Assembly (NCBI GenBank): GCA_943913835.1
Contig: CALTZU010000004.1
Location: 1-64,000 of the forward strand
Source of the DNA: an uncultured Rheinheimera sp.
GTDB lineage: Bacteria; Pseudomonadota; Gammaproteobacteria; Enterobacterales; Alteromonadaceae
Length of the DNA: 64,000 nucleotides
Reading direction: 5' to 3'
Below are positions 25,178 to 34,172 of the stretch, piece by piece; position 1 is the first letter of the stretch; every line of letters begins with the position of its first letter. The translations under genes and the position numbers were made by a program. The notes beneath the pieces are model-generated. The model was not told where the DNA came from. It saw only the letters and a program-made list of their open reading frames with translations, and did no database searches.

Positions 25178-26118
25178 GTTCCCGTCAGGATCTGTTCAGT
25201 TAAATATTCAATTTCATTCGCCCAGCAACATTCTGGTCTGGGTTGACGCACACCAAACTGACCTTTTAGAGGCCTGCAATGTGTGATAGCGTTTCTGAGC
25301 AGTTCAGGCACCTCTGCCACGCCGTAGCAGGCTCCCAATAAAGCACCTGCAACTGCTGCATTATTGGCAGTATCCCCGCCTCTTTTCAGGGTATCTAAAA
25401 TGCCGTCCATGTAGTCCTGCGCATACAGCAATTGCCAGATAGCATTCTGAAAACACAGAAGCACTGCTGAGTCCATCTGTTCAAAATCTTCAGGAGGGAC
25501 AAACAATGCCTGGTCTATGGCTCTGCTGATACGTTTATCTACTTTGAGTTGCGAAGCCCAATCTTTTATCAACTGATAGAGTTCGTCAGCACTACAATCA
25601 TTTTCTAGCACATGACCCAAAGCCATCACGTATAAGCCACTGATCTGCTGACACAACATGTTTGGATGCGTCAGCGCAGTATCAGCCATAGCCCAAGCCG
25701 CAAGTTGTGGTAATGACTGATAAGGTACCATTAATGCCACAGGACCAACTCTGGCCAAAGCTTCGGTAGCGCAACCTTCTTCATCCTGTTCACCTAACAA
25801 AGCGCGCTTTAAATCGTCTGGCACAGCAAAAGGTTCAGTTCTGAGCCAGTATTCATAAGCCTGCCAGGCACCATCTTCCTGATATTCGCCATAATGGGCC
25901 AGCAGTCTGCACAGCAAAACAGCCAGTTCTCCACTGTCCGTCGGTTGACCCGATAAAGTTTGCCATGGGTTTTGCAATAAAATCTCATTTAGTTCAAGTC
26001 CTAGCCGCTCCTCGCGTTCTTTTTCCTCAATGCCTTCGACAGCTGAACCCAAGACTTCCCCGGCCAATAAGCCATACATCAAACCGAGGGCTTTGGATTT
26101 AAGCACCGGGTCACTCAT
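25162..26118 (-). CDS. ADP-ribosylglycohydrolase-like protein with altered metal sites
   Basis: A 318-residue all-helical protein of the DraG/ARH family, whose active members remove ADP-ribose from proteins using two metal ions. The family opening is recognisable (ALGLMYGLLAGEVLGSAVEG), and the C-terminal signature is GGDTANNAAVAGALLGACYG. The usual metal ligands are altered: the normal TDD(T) is TDSG at 60-63, and GGDTDT has become GGDTAN at 247-252, losing an aspartate and threonine ligand. It may be an inactive binder or act on another substrate. No partner ADP-ribosyltransferase is adjacent. Confidence 0.8.
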   Translation of the reverse strand: MSDPVLKSKALGLMYGLLAGEVLGSAVEGIEEKEREERLGLELNEILLQNPWQTLSGQPTDSGELAVLLCRLLAHYGEYQEDGAWQAYEYWLRTEPFAVPDDLKRALLGEQDEEGCATEALARVGPVALMVPYQSLPQLAAWAMADTALTHPNMLCQQISGLYVMALGHVLENDCSADELYQLIKDWASQLKVDKRISRAIDQALFVPPEDFEQMDSAVLLCFQNAIWQLLYAQDYMDGILDTLKRGGDTANNAAVAGALLGACYGVAEVPELLRNAITHCRPLKGQFGVRQPRPECCWANEIEYLTEQILTGTKKPA

Positions 26119-26309
26119 CTAGACCTCCCTTCTGGTGAAGCAGAATGCGGCTAATTTTTACTCATCTTTAATTTATAAGGTATTGTGACAAAGAAGCCAA
26201 GCCATTCAGGTAAAAATCAATAAAATTTAATAAGTTAATGAAGTGCTTTCGATTTTTTAGCCCCAGATAAAGGCGCTTCAACCTGAAGATATCATTGAAA
26301 AGTGCTGAC

Positions 26310-26337
26310 AAAAAAGCCAGCACTCAGGCTGGCTTTC
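26310..26337 (-). terminator. Terminator of ppsA
   Basis: Stem AAGCCAGC/GCTGGCTT with loop ACTCAG and, on the minus strand, a following T-run (TTTTTTG). It is 16 bases after the ppsA stop. The rest of 26119-26352 shows nothing clear apart from a weak GAAG/CTTC-ended hairpin. Confidence 0.85.
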
Positions 26338-26352
26338 TTAAGGTATTCTGTA

Positions 26353-28728
26353 TTACTGGCCGTATTTTTCTGCCAAATACAACCAAGTTTCCAGCACTGT
26401 ATCAGGGTTTAATGACACTGAATCTATGCCTTGATCCATCAGCCATGCCGCAAAGTCTTCGTGATCTGAAGGGCCCTGACCACAAATGCCGACGTATTTA
26501 CCTTTGGCTTTCGCGGTTTGTATCGCCATAGACAACAGCTTTTTAATAGCCGGGTTACGTTCATCAAACAGATGCGCTATTAAACCACTGTCACGGTCCA
26601 AACCTAAGGTCAGCTGAGTTAAGTCGTTAGAGCCTATAGAAAATCCATCAAAGTACTCCAGAAACTCTTCGGCTAATAAGCAGTTGGACGGCAATTCGCA
26701 CATCATAATGACTTTTAAGCCATTATCACCACGTTTCAGGCCATGTGCTGCCAGCAACTCAATCACTGCTTTGGCTTCTTCCAGAGTACGGACAAATGGG
26801 ATCATCACTTCGACATTAGTGAAGCCCATCTCGTTACGAACCCGTTTTAAAGCCTCACATTCCATGGCAAAACAATCACGGAAATCTTCAGAGATATAAC
26901 GCGAAGCACCGCGGAAACCTATCATTGGGTTTTCTTCATGTGGCTCGTACTGCTGACCACCAACCAGGTTAGCATATTCATTTGACTTAAAGTCGGACAT
27001 CCGCACTATCACGCGCTCAGGAGAGAAAGCGGCTGCCAAAGTTGATATACCCTCGGTCAACTTCCCTACATAAAACTCAACAGGTGAACTGTAGCCGGCC
27101 ATCATCTGGCTGATCGTCACTTTAAGTTCGTCGCTTTGTGCATCGAAATTCAGTAAAGCTTTTGGATGCACCCCTATCATACGATTGATGATGAACTCCA
27201 GCCGGGCTAAACCAATACCTGCATGTGGCAATTTAGCGAATGAGAATGCTCGCTCCGGATTACCAACATTCATCATGATCTTCATTTTCAAAGCTGGCAT
27301 CTGGTCGACACGCGATGTCATCACGTCAAAACCTAAAATACCGTCGTAGACGAAACCTGTATCACCTTCAGCACAGGACACTGTCACATCCTGACCATTT
27401 TTGATTTTTTTAGTGGCATCACCGCAGCCTACTACAGCAGGAATACCCAGTTCACGCGCTATAATTGCAGCGTGACATGTACGGCCGCCACGATTGGTGA
27501 CAATAGCGGAAGCGCGTTTCATGATAGGTTCCCAATCCGGGTCTGTCATGTCGGTCACTAACACATCACCTGGCTGGATCTGATCCATATCAGCGATGCT
27601 GGCGAGCACTTTTGCTTTGCCTGAACCAATTTTATGACCAATAGCTCTGCCTTCGACCACTATAGGCGCCGTACCTTTGAGAGCAAAGCGCTCCATTTCA
27701 TTACTATCTTCACGACTACGCACAGTTTCAGGGCGAGCTTGAACTATATAGAGTTTACCGTCCTGACCATCTTTGGCCCATTCGATATCCATGGCACGTC
27801 CGTAGTGTTTTTCTATGATAATGGCTTGTTTTGCCAGTTCCTGCACTTCTGCATCTGTCAGTGAAAATAGCTGACGTTTAGCGCTAGGCACATCTTCCAC
27901 TACTACTTGTTTGCCATGACTTAGCTCTTTGGAATAAACCATCTGCAAGAGTTTGCTGCCTAAGTTACGGCGCACTACAGCTGGACGACCAGCCATCACA
28001 GTTGGTTTATGCACATAAAATTCATCAGGATTGACAGCTCCCTGCACTACCATTTCACCTAAGCCGTAGGACGAGGTGACAAAGACAACATCTTCAAAAC
28101 CAGACTCAGTGTCGATACTGAACATCACGCCTGAAGCAGACAAATCTGAACGCACCATTCGCTGCACACCAGCAGACAGAGCCACACCACGGTGGTCATA
28201 GCCCTGATGCACCCGATAGGAAATAGCACGGTCATTAAACAAAGATGCAAATACGTGTTTGATAGCCTCAATCACATGGGCGTAACCACGTACATTTAAA
28301 AAAGTTTCCTGTTGACCTGCAAAAGAAGCATCAGGCATATCTTCAGCTGTAGCTGAAGAACGCACAGCAAAGGAGACATCTTCAGCACAACCTTGTTGCA
28401 GCTGTTGATATGCGTTTTGAATGGCATGCTCGAATTCAGTTTGAAACGGAGTGTCGATCACCCATTGCCGAATTTGCGCACCGGCTTTTGCAAGGGCATT
28501 GACATCATCTACATCCAGTCCATCCAGCAGTCGATAAATCCGTTCGTTGAGACCACTCTGTTCAAGAAATTGATTAAAGGCATAAGCTGTGGTGGCAAAA
28601 CCGCCAGGTACTTGCACCCCTGCATTTGCCAGGTTACTGATCATTTCACCTAATGAAGCATTTTTTCCACCAACGCGAGGTACGTCGTGCATGCCCAGGT
28701 CCTGGTACCAAACAACGAATTCTTGCAC
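26353..28728 (-). CDS. ppsA: Phosphoenolpyruvate synthetase
   Basis: Makes PEP from pyruvate and ATP (giving AMP and phosphate), the gluconeogenic bypass of pyruvate kinase. The 791-residue protein matches E. coli PpsA (792 aa). The ATP-grasp N domain has VGGKNASLGEMI and VRSSATAEDMPDASFAGQQET. The phosphohistidine domain has GGRTCHAAIIARELGIP with His 419 and, two residues before, the threonine modified by PpsR. The PEP-utilising C-terminal domain ends with SIGSNDLTQLTLGLDRD and GICGQGPSDH. It starts with GTG at 28728 with GGAG upstream, and is divergent from its regulator ppsR. Confidence 0.97.
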   Translation of the reverse strand: MQEFVVWYQDLGMHDVPRVGGKNASLGEMISNLANAGVQVPGGFATTAYAFNQFLEQSGLNERIYRLLDGLDVDDVNALAKAGAQIRQWVIDTPFQTEFEHAIQNAYQQLQQGCAEDVSFAVRSSATAEDMPDASFAGQQETFLNVRGYAHVIEAIKHVFASLFNDRAISYRVHQGYDHRGVALSAGVQRMVRSDLSASGVMFSIDTESGFEDVVFVTSSYGLGEMVVQGAVNPDEFYVHKPTVMAGRPAVVRRNLGSKLLQMVYSKELSHGKQVVVEDVPSAKRQLFSLTDAEVQELAKQAIIIEKHYGRAMDIEWAKDGQDGKLYIVQARPETVRSREDSNEMERFALKGTAPIVVEGRAIGHKIGSGKAKVLASIADMDQIQPGDVLVTDMTDPDWEPIMKRASAIVTNRGGRTCHAAIIARELGIPAVVGCGDATKKIKNGQDVTVSCAEGDTGFVYDGILGFDVMTSRVDQMPALKMKIMMNVGNPERAFSFAKLPHAGIGLARLEFIINRMIGVHPKALLNFDAQSDELKVTISQMMAGYSSPVEFYVGKLTEGISTLAAAFSPERVIVRMSDFKSNEYANLVGGQQYEPHEENPMIGFRGASRYISEDFRDCFAMECEALKRVRNEMGFTNVEVMIPFVRTLEEAKAVIELLAAHGLKRGDNGLKVIMMCELPSNCLLAEEFLEYFDGFSIGSNDLTQLTLGLDRDSGLIAHLFDERNPAIKKLLSMAIQTAKAKGKYVGICGQGPSDHEDFAAWLMDQGIDSVSLNPDTVLETWLYLAEKYGQ

Positions 28729-28756
28729 AATGAGTCTCCAATTTTTGTTGCAGGTT

Positions 28757-28770
28757 ATGTAAGCTTACAT
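28757..28770. promoter_or_regulatory. Perfect palindrome in ppsA leader region
   Basis: ATGTAAGCTTACAT is a perfect 14-base inverted repeat 28 bases before the ppsA start codon, in the 126-base gap shared with ppsR. It has the size of an operator. It is not the HexR consensus, although the TGTAA/TTACA arms are similar. The regulator is unknown. Confidence 0.45.
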
Positions 28771-28854
28771 GGCTAACCACAAAAGCAACGCAATTCTACA
28801 CTGGCGACAAAGTTAAATAAAACCTTAATTTTTATGTAATTTTATAACTACAAA

Positions 28855-29676
28855 ATGGAGAAAATTGTGAGAACAGCCTTTTATATTTCTGATGGTACAG
28901 GCATTACCTCCGAAGTCTTCGGACATGCCTTATTATCACTGTTTCCAGCAGAATTCGACCACGTCACTATTCCATTTGTTGAAACCAGGGAGATCGCCTT
29001 ACAAGCAAAGCAACGCATAAACGATCGTTATAAAACTACCGGAATCCGGCCTCTAATTTTTCAGACCTTTGTCGACGAGGAATTGAGACATATCATTAAC
29101 AGCAGCGACGGTGTTTGCTATGACTTTCTAAATGCATTTATTGAACCAATGCAAAAGGAATTGGGCATAGCGGCGATGCCTAAAACACACCGCACCCATA
29201 GCATGCATGAAAAGACTTATGATTTCAGGATTGATGCAGTGAACTATGCGCTCGCCAATGACGATGGCGTCAATCTGAAAGAATATGCCAAAGCCGACAT
29301 CATTTTGGTAGGAGTCAGTCGCTCCGGTAAAACCCCCACCAGTTTATATTTAGCATTACAGTATGGTATCAAGGCGGCCAACTACCCATTTGTGCAGGAA
29401 GATATGGACACGCTTAGGTTGCCGGAGGAGCTGAAAAAACAAAAAGCCAAGTTATTTGGCCTGACCATTACCCCTGAGCGTTTAAGCAAAATACGTGAGC
29501 AGCGCCGCCCTGGCAGTAAATATGCTTCACTGCGGCAATGCAAACTCGAATTGGATGAAGTAGAGGCTTTGTACCAAAAGGAAAAAATTCCTTTTTTAAA
29601 CTCTACTCATTTGTCCATCGAAGAAATATCAGCAAAGATCTTATCGCAAACAGGTTTGAAACGACAAAAGTACTAA
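28855..29676 (+). CDS. ppsR: PEP synthetase regulatory kinase/pyrophosphorylase
   Basis: Bifunctional DUF299 protein that inactivates PEP synthetase by ADP-dependent phosphorylation of the threonine near the catalytic histidine and reactivates it by phosphate-dependent removal. The 273-residue protein aligns with E. coli PpsR (277 aa): TAFYISDGTGITSEVFGHAL, HRTHSMHEKTYDFRIDAVNY, the P-loop GVSRSGKTPTSLYLA around 152-166, and KYASLRQCKLELDEVEALY. It is divergent from ppsA as in E. coli. Its stop overlaps, tail to tail, that of the next minus-strand gene. Confidence 0.95.
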   Translation: MEKIVRTAFYISDGTGITSEVFGHALLSLFPAEFDHVTIPFVETREIALQAKQRINDRYKTTGIRPLIFQTFVDEELRHIINSSDGVCYDFLNAFIEPMQKELGIAAMPKTHRTHSMHEKTYDFRIDAVNYALANDDGVNLKEYAKADIILVGVSRSGKTPTSLYLALQYGIKAANYPFVQEDMDTLRLPEELKKQKAKLFGLTITPERLSKIREQRRPGSKYASLRQCKLELDEVEALYQKEKIPFLNSTHLSIEEISAKILSQTGLKRQKY

Positions 29677-30779
29677 GACTTATTCTGACCACTAGCCTCT
29701 TGCAGTAGCTGGGTCGCATGCAGGAGGCAAAGCCGGATAGGCTCGCCCTGCTCTTTTCGTTTAACCAGTTGCACTAAGCCCCTGTTGACGGGAGCATCAA
29801 GCTTCAACTGCTGCGCTAAAGTTACTACAGCACCGTTTAGAAAGTCGATTTCGGTCGCTTTACCTGCCTGAATATCATCCCACATTGAGGAGCGGGCTTG
29901 CGGTGAAATTGCTAACATTTTGCCGGCTAACCTTTTAAACAGCCAGTCAGGGGATTGCATTAACAGCGGAAGATAAGAATTCGGAACAGCGGTGTAGGAA
30001 TAACTCCTTATGTTCAGTAGTCGGCACAAATTCAACAACTCTTTCATAGCTGCAGCCAACAATAATCGATAAGGTCGTTGCAGCAATTGCTGCTGTAAAG
30101 GCAAATCTGATAGCGCATTGATGGCGTTATTGAGGTTTAACATCAATTTACCAAACTCGGCAGCCTTCATATTTTCCAGTTGTTTTGACTTGATCCCTTG
30201 ATGGCTTAACTGCAAAAGAGTAGCGCGGATCCGTGGATCATCAGATTGCTGCCAGATCATAGCGGCACCAGTAGTGCGTTCGTAAAACCCGGCTTTTACC
30301 TTAACTACATTAAAAGGCACTATTGCGCGTAGCACAGTCTGAGAAAGAAATTGTTGATATAAAGGTGCCAAAGCTACGCCGTTTTGCATGGCGACTACCA
30401 GGCAATTGGCGGATAAACACTGCTTTAGTTGGGGGAGCAAGTCATGAAGATCCAAAGCTTTTACTGTCACTAAGACTAGTTGCGCTGTGCGCAGCGCTTC
30501 AAGTTCAGTATAAACAGCCGGAGATGCCAATTGATAACAAGCGCCATCCAAGTCCTGTGCAGTTAAGCCATAAGCAGCAGCTTCAAGCGCCATTCGTTCG
30601 CGACCTATGAAGATCACATCAAAATCTGGTGATTGGGCAAGCATAGTGCCCAGATAACAGCCTATAGCCCCGGCTCCAACTATGGCAACGCGCAGAGCAG
30701 CTGAACTGTTGCCTGAAGACTCAGACAAGAGTTCAGCCGTTGTTTTACTATTTACGGACCGCACGGAGTGTATCTGCAA
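29673..30779 (-). CDS. Ketopantoate reductase-family protein
   Basis: A 2-dehydropantoate 2-reductase-like NADPH enzyme, the step before pantothenate in CoA synthesis. The Rossmann start is VAIVGAGAIGCYLGTMLAQ; NGVALAPLYQQFL and the C-terminal helical domain (KLMLNLNNAINALSDLP; SSMWDDIQAGKATEIDFLNGAVV) are characteristic. The 368-residue frame has about 28 extra N-terminal residues and no ATG: it opens with TTG 30779, and GTG 30764 is an alternative. It overlaps the end of the DAHP synthase gene by up to 32 bases, so it is probably translationally coupled. Several paralogues of this family are not PanE, so the substrate is tentative. Confidence 0.8.
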   Translation of the reverse strand: MQIHSVRSVNSKTTAELLSESSGNSSAALRVAIVGAGAIGCYLGTMLAQSPDFDVIFIGRERMALEAAAYGLTAQDLDGACYQLASPAVYTELEALRTAQLVLVTVKALDLHDLLPQLKQCLSANCLVVAMQNGVALAPLYQQFLSQTVLRAIVPFNVVKVKAGFYERTTGAAMIWQQSDDPRIRATLLQLSHQGIKSKQLENMKAAEFGKLMLNLNNAINALSDLPLQQQLLQRPYRLLLAAAMKELLNLCRLLNIRSYSYTAVPNSYLPLLMQSPDWLFKRLAGKMLAISPQARSSMWDDIQAGKATEIDFLNGAVVTLAQQLKLDAPVNRGLVQLVKRKEQGEPIRLCLLHATQLLQEASGQNKS

Positions 30780-32097
30780 TCAGGAAAGCTAATTCCAGCA
30801 CCTGATCTGAGTTTAAGCGCGGGTCACACTGAGTGGTATAACGTTTGCTTAAGTCATTCTCCGACAAGCCATAAGCTCCACCAGTGCATTCAGTGACATT
30901 ATCTCCTGTCATTTCAAGGTGGATACCACCAGCATGAGTACCTTCCGCTTGGTGCACTGCGAAGAAATACCGAATTTCACGCAAAATAGCTTCAAAGTCG
31001 CGGGTTTTGTAATCGTTGCTGGCTTTGACGGTGTTGCCATGCATTGGATCTGAGCTCCAGACCACTTTACGACCTTCGCGTTCAACACGGCGTACCAAAG
31101 CTGGTAGTTTTTCTGCCAATTTGTCTGCGCCCATACGGGTAATTAAGGTCAGGCGGCCTGGCGTATTGTCTGGATTCAACGCGTCTATCAACCGCAATAA
31201 ATCCACTTCATCCATACCTGGGCCCACTTTCACGCCAATAGGATTTTTAATACCGCGGAAAAACTCTATATGAGCGTGGTCAAGTTGACGGGTACGCTCT
31301 CCTATCCAGACCATATGAGCTGAACAGTCGTACCAGTCTCCAGTTAGGGAATCACGACGGGTTAATGCTTCTTCATAGTTCAGTAACAGCGCTTCGTGCG
31401 AGGTGTAAAGCGAGGTCTCACGAATGGAAGGCGAATTTTCAGCTGTGATACCACAAATTTCCATAAAGCGTAATGCTTCCTGAATACGTTGCGCTACATC
31501 CTGATAGCGGCCTTTCAGTGGGTTGGCATCAACAAACCCCAAATTCCAGCGGCTAACCTGATGTAAGTCAGCTAATCCACCTTGGGCGAAGGCGCGTAAT
31601 AAATTTAAAGTCGCAGCAGAGTGGTGATAAGCCGTCATTAGCCGATTTGGATCTGGCTTACGGGCTTCTGCTGTGAATTCAAAACTGTTGACTATATCAC
31701 CGCGGTAGCTCGGATGAGACACACCAGCTATGGTTTCTAAATCACTGGAACGTGGCTTAGCGTATTGGCCTGCCATACGTGCTACTTTAACTACAGGACA
31801 GCCACCGGCAAAAGTGAGGACAACAGCCATTTGCAGTAATACTTTAAAGGTGTCACGAATTTTTGGTGCATTAAAGTCACTAAAGCTTTCCGCACAATCT
31901 CCGCCTTGCAGCAAAAATGCTTTGCCCTCAGCCACTTGTCCGAGCTGACTAAAGAGATCACGAGTCTCTTGCGCAAATACCAGAGGCGGATATTTATGCA
32001 ATTGTTGCTCAACAGCGCTGAGCAGAGCCTGATCTTCGTAATGAGGTTGTTGTTGGATTGGAAAAGCTCGCCAACTTTGAGGCGTCCAGGTCGTCAC
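30748..32097 (-). CDS. Class II DAHP synthase
   Basis: Condenses PEP and erythrose 4-phosphate to DAHP, the first step of aromatic amino acid synthesis. This is the plant-like class II type (449 aa), not the AroFGH type of E. coli. Visible motifs are WRAFPIQQQPHYED at the N terminus, the metal cysteine in LLQGGDCAESF, RMAGQYAKPRSSDLE, VGPGMDEVDLLRLI, the metal histidine in SSDPMHGNTV, the glutamate in GIHLEMTGDNVTECTGG, and CDPRLN. It starts with GTG 32097 preceded by AGGAC. It is divergent from moxR and followed by the overlapping reductase gene. Confidence 0.94.
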   Translation of the reverse strand: MTTWTPQSWRAFPIQQQPHYEDQALLSAVEQQLHKYPPLVFAQETRDLFSQLGQVAEGKAFLLQGGDCAESFSDFNAPKIRDTFKVLLQMAVVLTFAGGCPVVKVARMAGQYAKPRSSDLETIAGVSHPSYRGDIVNSFEFTAEARKPDPNRLMTAYHHSAATLNLLRAFAQGGLADLHQVSRWNLGFVDANPLKGRYQDVAQRIQEALRFMEICGITAENSPSIRETSLYTSHEALLLNYEEALTRRDSLTGDWYDCSAHMVWIGERTRQLDHAHIEFFRGIKNPIGVKVGPGMDEVDLLRLIDALNPDNTPGRLTLITRMGADKLAEKLPALVRRVEREGRKVVWSSDPMHGNTVKASNDYKTRDFEAILREIRYFFAVHQAEGTHAGGIHLEMTGDNVTECTGGAYGLSENDLSKRYTTQCDPRLNSDQVLELAFLIADTLRAVRK

Positions 32098-32331
32098 TTT
32101 AAGTAGTCCTATAGTTCTGAGTTAATAGTATTAGTCACTAGGTTATTCATCCGCAGACAAAGTAAATTCATTGGCTGCTAAATTCAATGCTTAAATGACT
32201 ATATTGTGCGGAAATCTGCAAATAGTTTGCTATTTACAGACAAAAACACCCAGATGTCTAAACATCTGAAAACATCAAGCAGTTTGTCGCCAGGATTTAT
32301 GGCACAAAACGGCTACAGTGCAGGAGCAATT

Positions 32332-33246
32332 ATGGCGGAATTTCATGCTTTACATCTGTTAGAGCAGAAGCTGAATCAGGTGATTTTAGGTAAACCCAAC
32401 GCAGTGCGGCTTGCCTTATGTTGTTTACTGTCTGAGGGCCATTTATTGATAGAAGATTTGCCCGGTCTCGGCAAAACAACATTAGCCCATGCGTTAGCGC
32501 TTAGCCTGGGGCTACAATACAAAAGAGTACAGTTTACCAATGACATGCTACCAGGTGACTTACTGGGGCAATCCATCTTCCTACGCGACACTCATGAATT
32601 TCAATTCAAACCTGGTGCAATCTTTAGCCAAATTTTACTCGCAGATGAAATTAACAGAGCTAGTCCACGCACCCAAAGCGCTTTACTTGAAGCCATGGAG
32701 GAAAAGCAGGTTTCAATCGATGGTTTATCTTACGGGTTACCCAAACCTTTTTTTGTGATAGCTACCCAAAATCCGTTGTTCCATGCGGGCACCAACGCCC
32801 TTCCTGAATCACAACTTGACCGTTTTCTGATGCGCCTCGCGCTTGGCTTTCCCGATCTGCAGACCGAAAAGCTGATTTTGCAGCAGGACTCAGGCCAATC
32901 AAGATTAGAAGGACTCACCCCTTGTCTTAACGAATTGCAACTGATGGCATTGCAACAGCAAGTGCTTCAAATAAAAGTCAGTGACACTTTAATGGATTAT
33001 TTGCTGGCTTTAATTAGTCACAGTCGGCAACAACCTGATTGCCTGCCTCTGTCGCCACGAGCTGCAAAAGCATTACTCAGAGCCACCAAAGCCTTTGCTT
33101 TGCTCAGTGGCCGCCTATTTGCAACAGCCGAAGACGTACAGCAGGTATTCCCTTCAGTCGCTGAACACAGACTCAATCCGGGCGGTGCCAGAAATGGCCA
33201 AAACTTCAGTCAGCTATTGTTACGTCAGGTGCCTTGTCAGCTATGA
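32332..33246 (+). CDS. MoxR-family AAA+ ATPase
   Basis: First gene of a three-gene cassette. MoxR ATPases act as chaperones that assemble or activate partner proteins. The 304-residue protein has Walker A DLPGLGKTT (42-50), Walker B ILLADEINRA (101-110), the sensor-1 region IATQNP, and the C-terminal lid (LSPRAAKALLRATKAFALL). An earlier in-frame start at 32206 would add 42 unconserved residues; ATG 32332 has a good AGGAG six bases ahead. Its TGA overlaps the ATG of the DUF58 gene (ATGA). Confidence 0.93.
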   Translation: MAEFHALHLLEQKLNQVILGKPNAVRLALCCLLSEGHLLIEDLPGLGKTTLAHALALSLGLQYKRVQFTNDMLPGDLLGQSIFLRDTHEFQFKPGAIFSQILLADEINRASPRTQSALLEAMEEKQVSIDGLSYGLPKPFFVIATQNPLFHAGTNALPESQLDRFLMRLALGFPDLQTEKLILQQDSGQSRLEGLTPCLNELQLMALQQQVLQIKVSDTLMDYLLALISHSRQQPDCLPLSPRAAKALLRATKAFALLSGRLFATAEDVQQVFPSVAEHRLNPGGARNGQNFSQLLLRQVPCQL

Positions 33247-34172
33247 CGCTCAGGTTCACACCATGGCTAAAATCCTGGTTCAAATCCAAACTGCTGTTGT
33301 GGCTGGATAAACGGCAACCTGCAACTTCGGTTTTAACTCTGCAACAACATTTACTCTTTGTATTTCCTACTTCGTACGGCGGATGGTTTGTAATGCTGAT
33401 AGCCCTGCTGTACTTATTCGGCACCAATTATCAGAATAATCTGATATTACTCTGCGCTTACCTGCTGTTGTCTTTGTTTTGCTGTTGCATACTTGCCGCC
33501 TTTTTTAACTTGTATCGGCTCAAACTCAGCAGCACCCCTGCTCCGTTTTATTATGCAGGGGATGCCATCCAATTAAGATTAAAGCTTGAGCACTATCAAC
33601 ATAAAAAAATGATCCAGCTTTTTTCTGACGATTTCCACCCCTTATTTCTGGAGTCACTTTCAGAAGAATTGGTTCTGGATCTGTATCCGAAGCGTCGGGG
33701 TTATTATCAGTTACAACGCTTTACGCTACTGTCCTGTTATCCTTTTGGATTGATCCGGTGTTGGACCCATATTCAATTGTTGCAGTCTTATTGGGTGTAT
33801 CCCGAAGCTAGACCGTTAAATAAAAGCCAGCCCGTTTCAACCGAACACCTGCCAGACCAGCCCGATCAGTTGGCGCCTTATCAGGCAGGATCTCCTGCTT
33901 CTGCATTGGATTGGAAGCGACTGGCAAAAACGCCATGGCAGCCGGTGATCAGACAACATTCGTCACACAACTCAATCCAACAACCAAAGCACCTGACAGT
34001 TAATACGTCGGGGACTGCTCTGGAACAACAATTAGCAGAATTTTGCGCTCAGATACATGAGTTTGAAAGACAAGGCCACCAGTACAGCCTAAATACGCCT
34101 GGTGAAAAGATCCCTGTGGGCCATGGACAACCACATCTGCACCGCTGCTTGCAGGCTTTGGCGTTATGTTGA
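33243..34172 (+). CDS. DUF58-domain protein
   Basis: A 309-residue membrane-attached protein, the usual partner of MoxR ATPases. Two hydrophobic segments (about 35-80) are followed by the cytosolic DUF58 domain with RRGYYQLQRFTLLSCYPFGLIRCW and the signature region SPASALDWKRLAKTPWQPVIRQ. A von Willebrand-like fold is known for some relatives; metal binding here is not evident. ATG 33243 overlaps the moxR stop by four bases and the next gene overlaps its end by seven, so expression is tightly coupled. Confidence 0.87.
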   Translation: MTLRFTPWLKSWFKSKLLLWLDKRQPATSVLTLQQHLLFVFPTSYGGWFVMLIALLYLFGTNYQNNLILLCAYLLLSLFCCCILAAFFNLYRLKLSSTPAPFYYAGDAIQLRLKLEHYQHKKMIQLFSDDFHPLFLESLSEELVLDLYPKRRGYYQLQRFTLLSCYPFGLIRCWTHIQLLQSYWVYPEARPLNKSQPVSTEHLPDQPDQLAPYQAGSPASALDWKRLAKTPWQPVIRQHSSHNSIQQPKHLTVNTSGTALEQQLAEFCAQIHEFERQGHQYSLNTPGEKIPVGHGQPHLHRCLQALALC

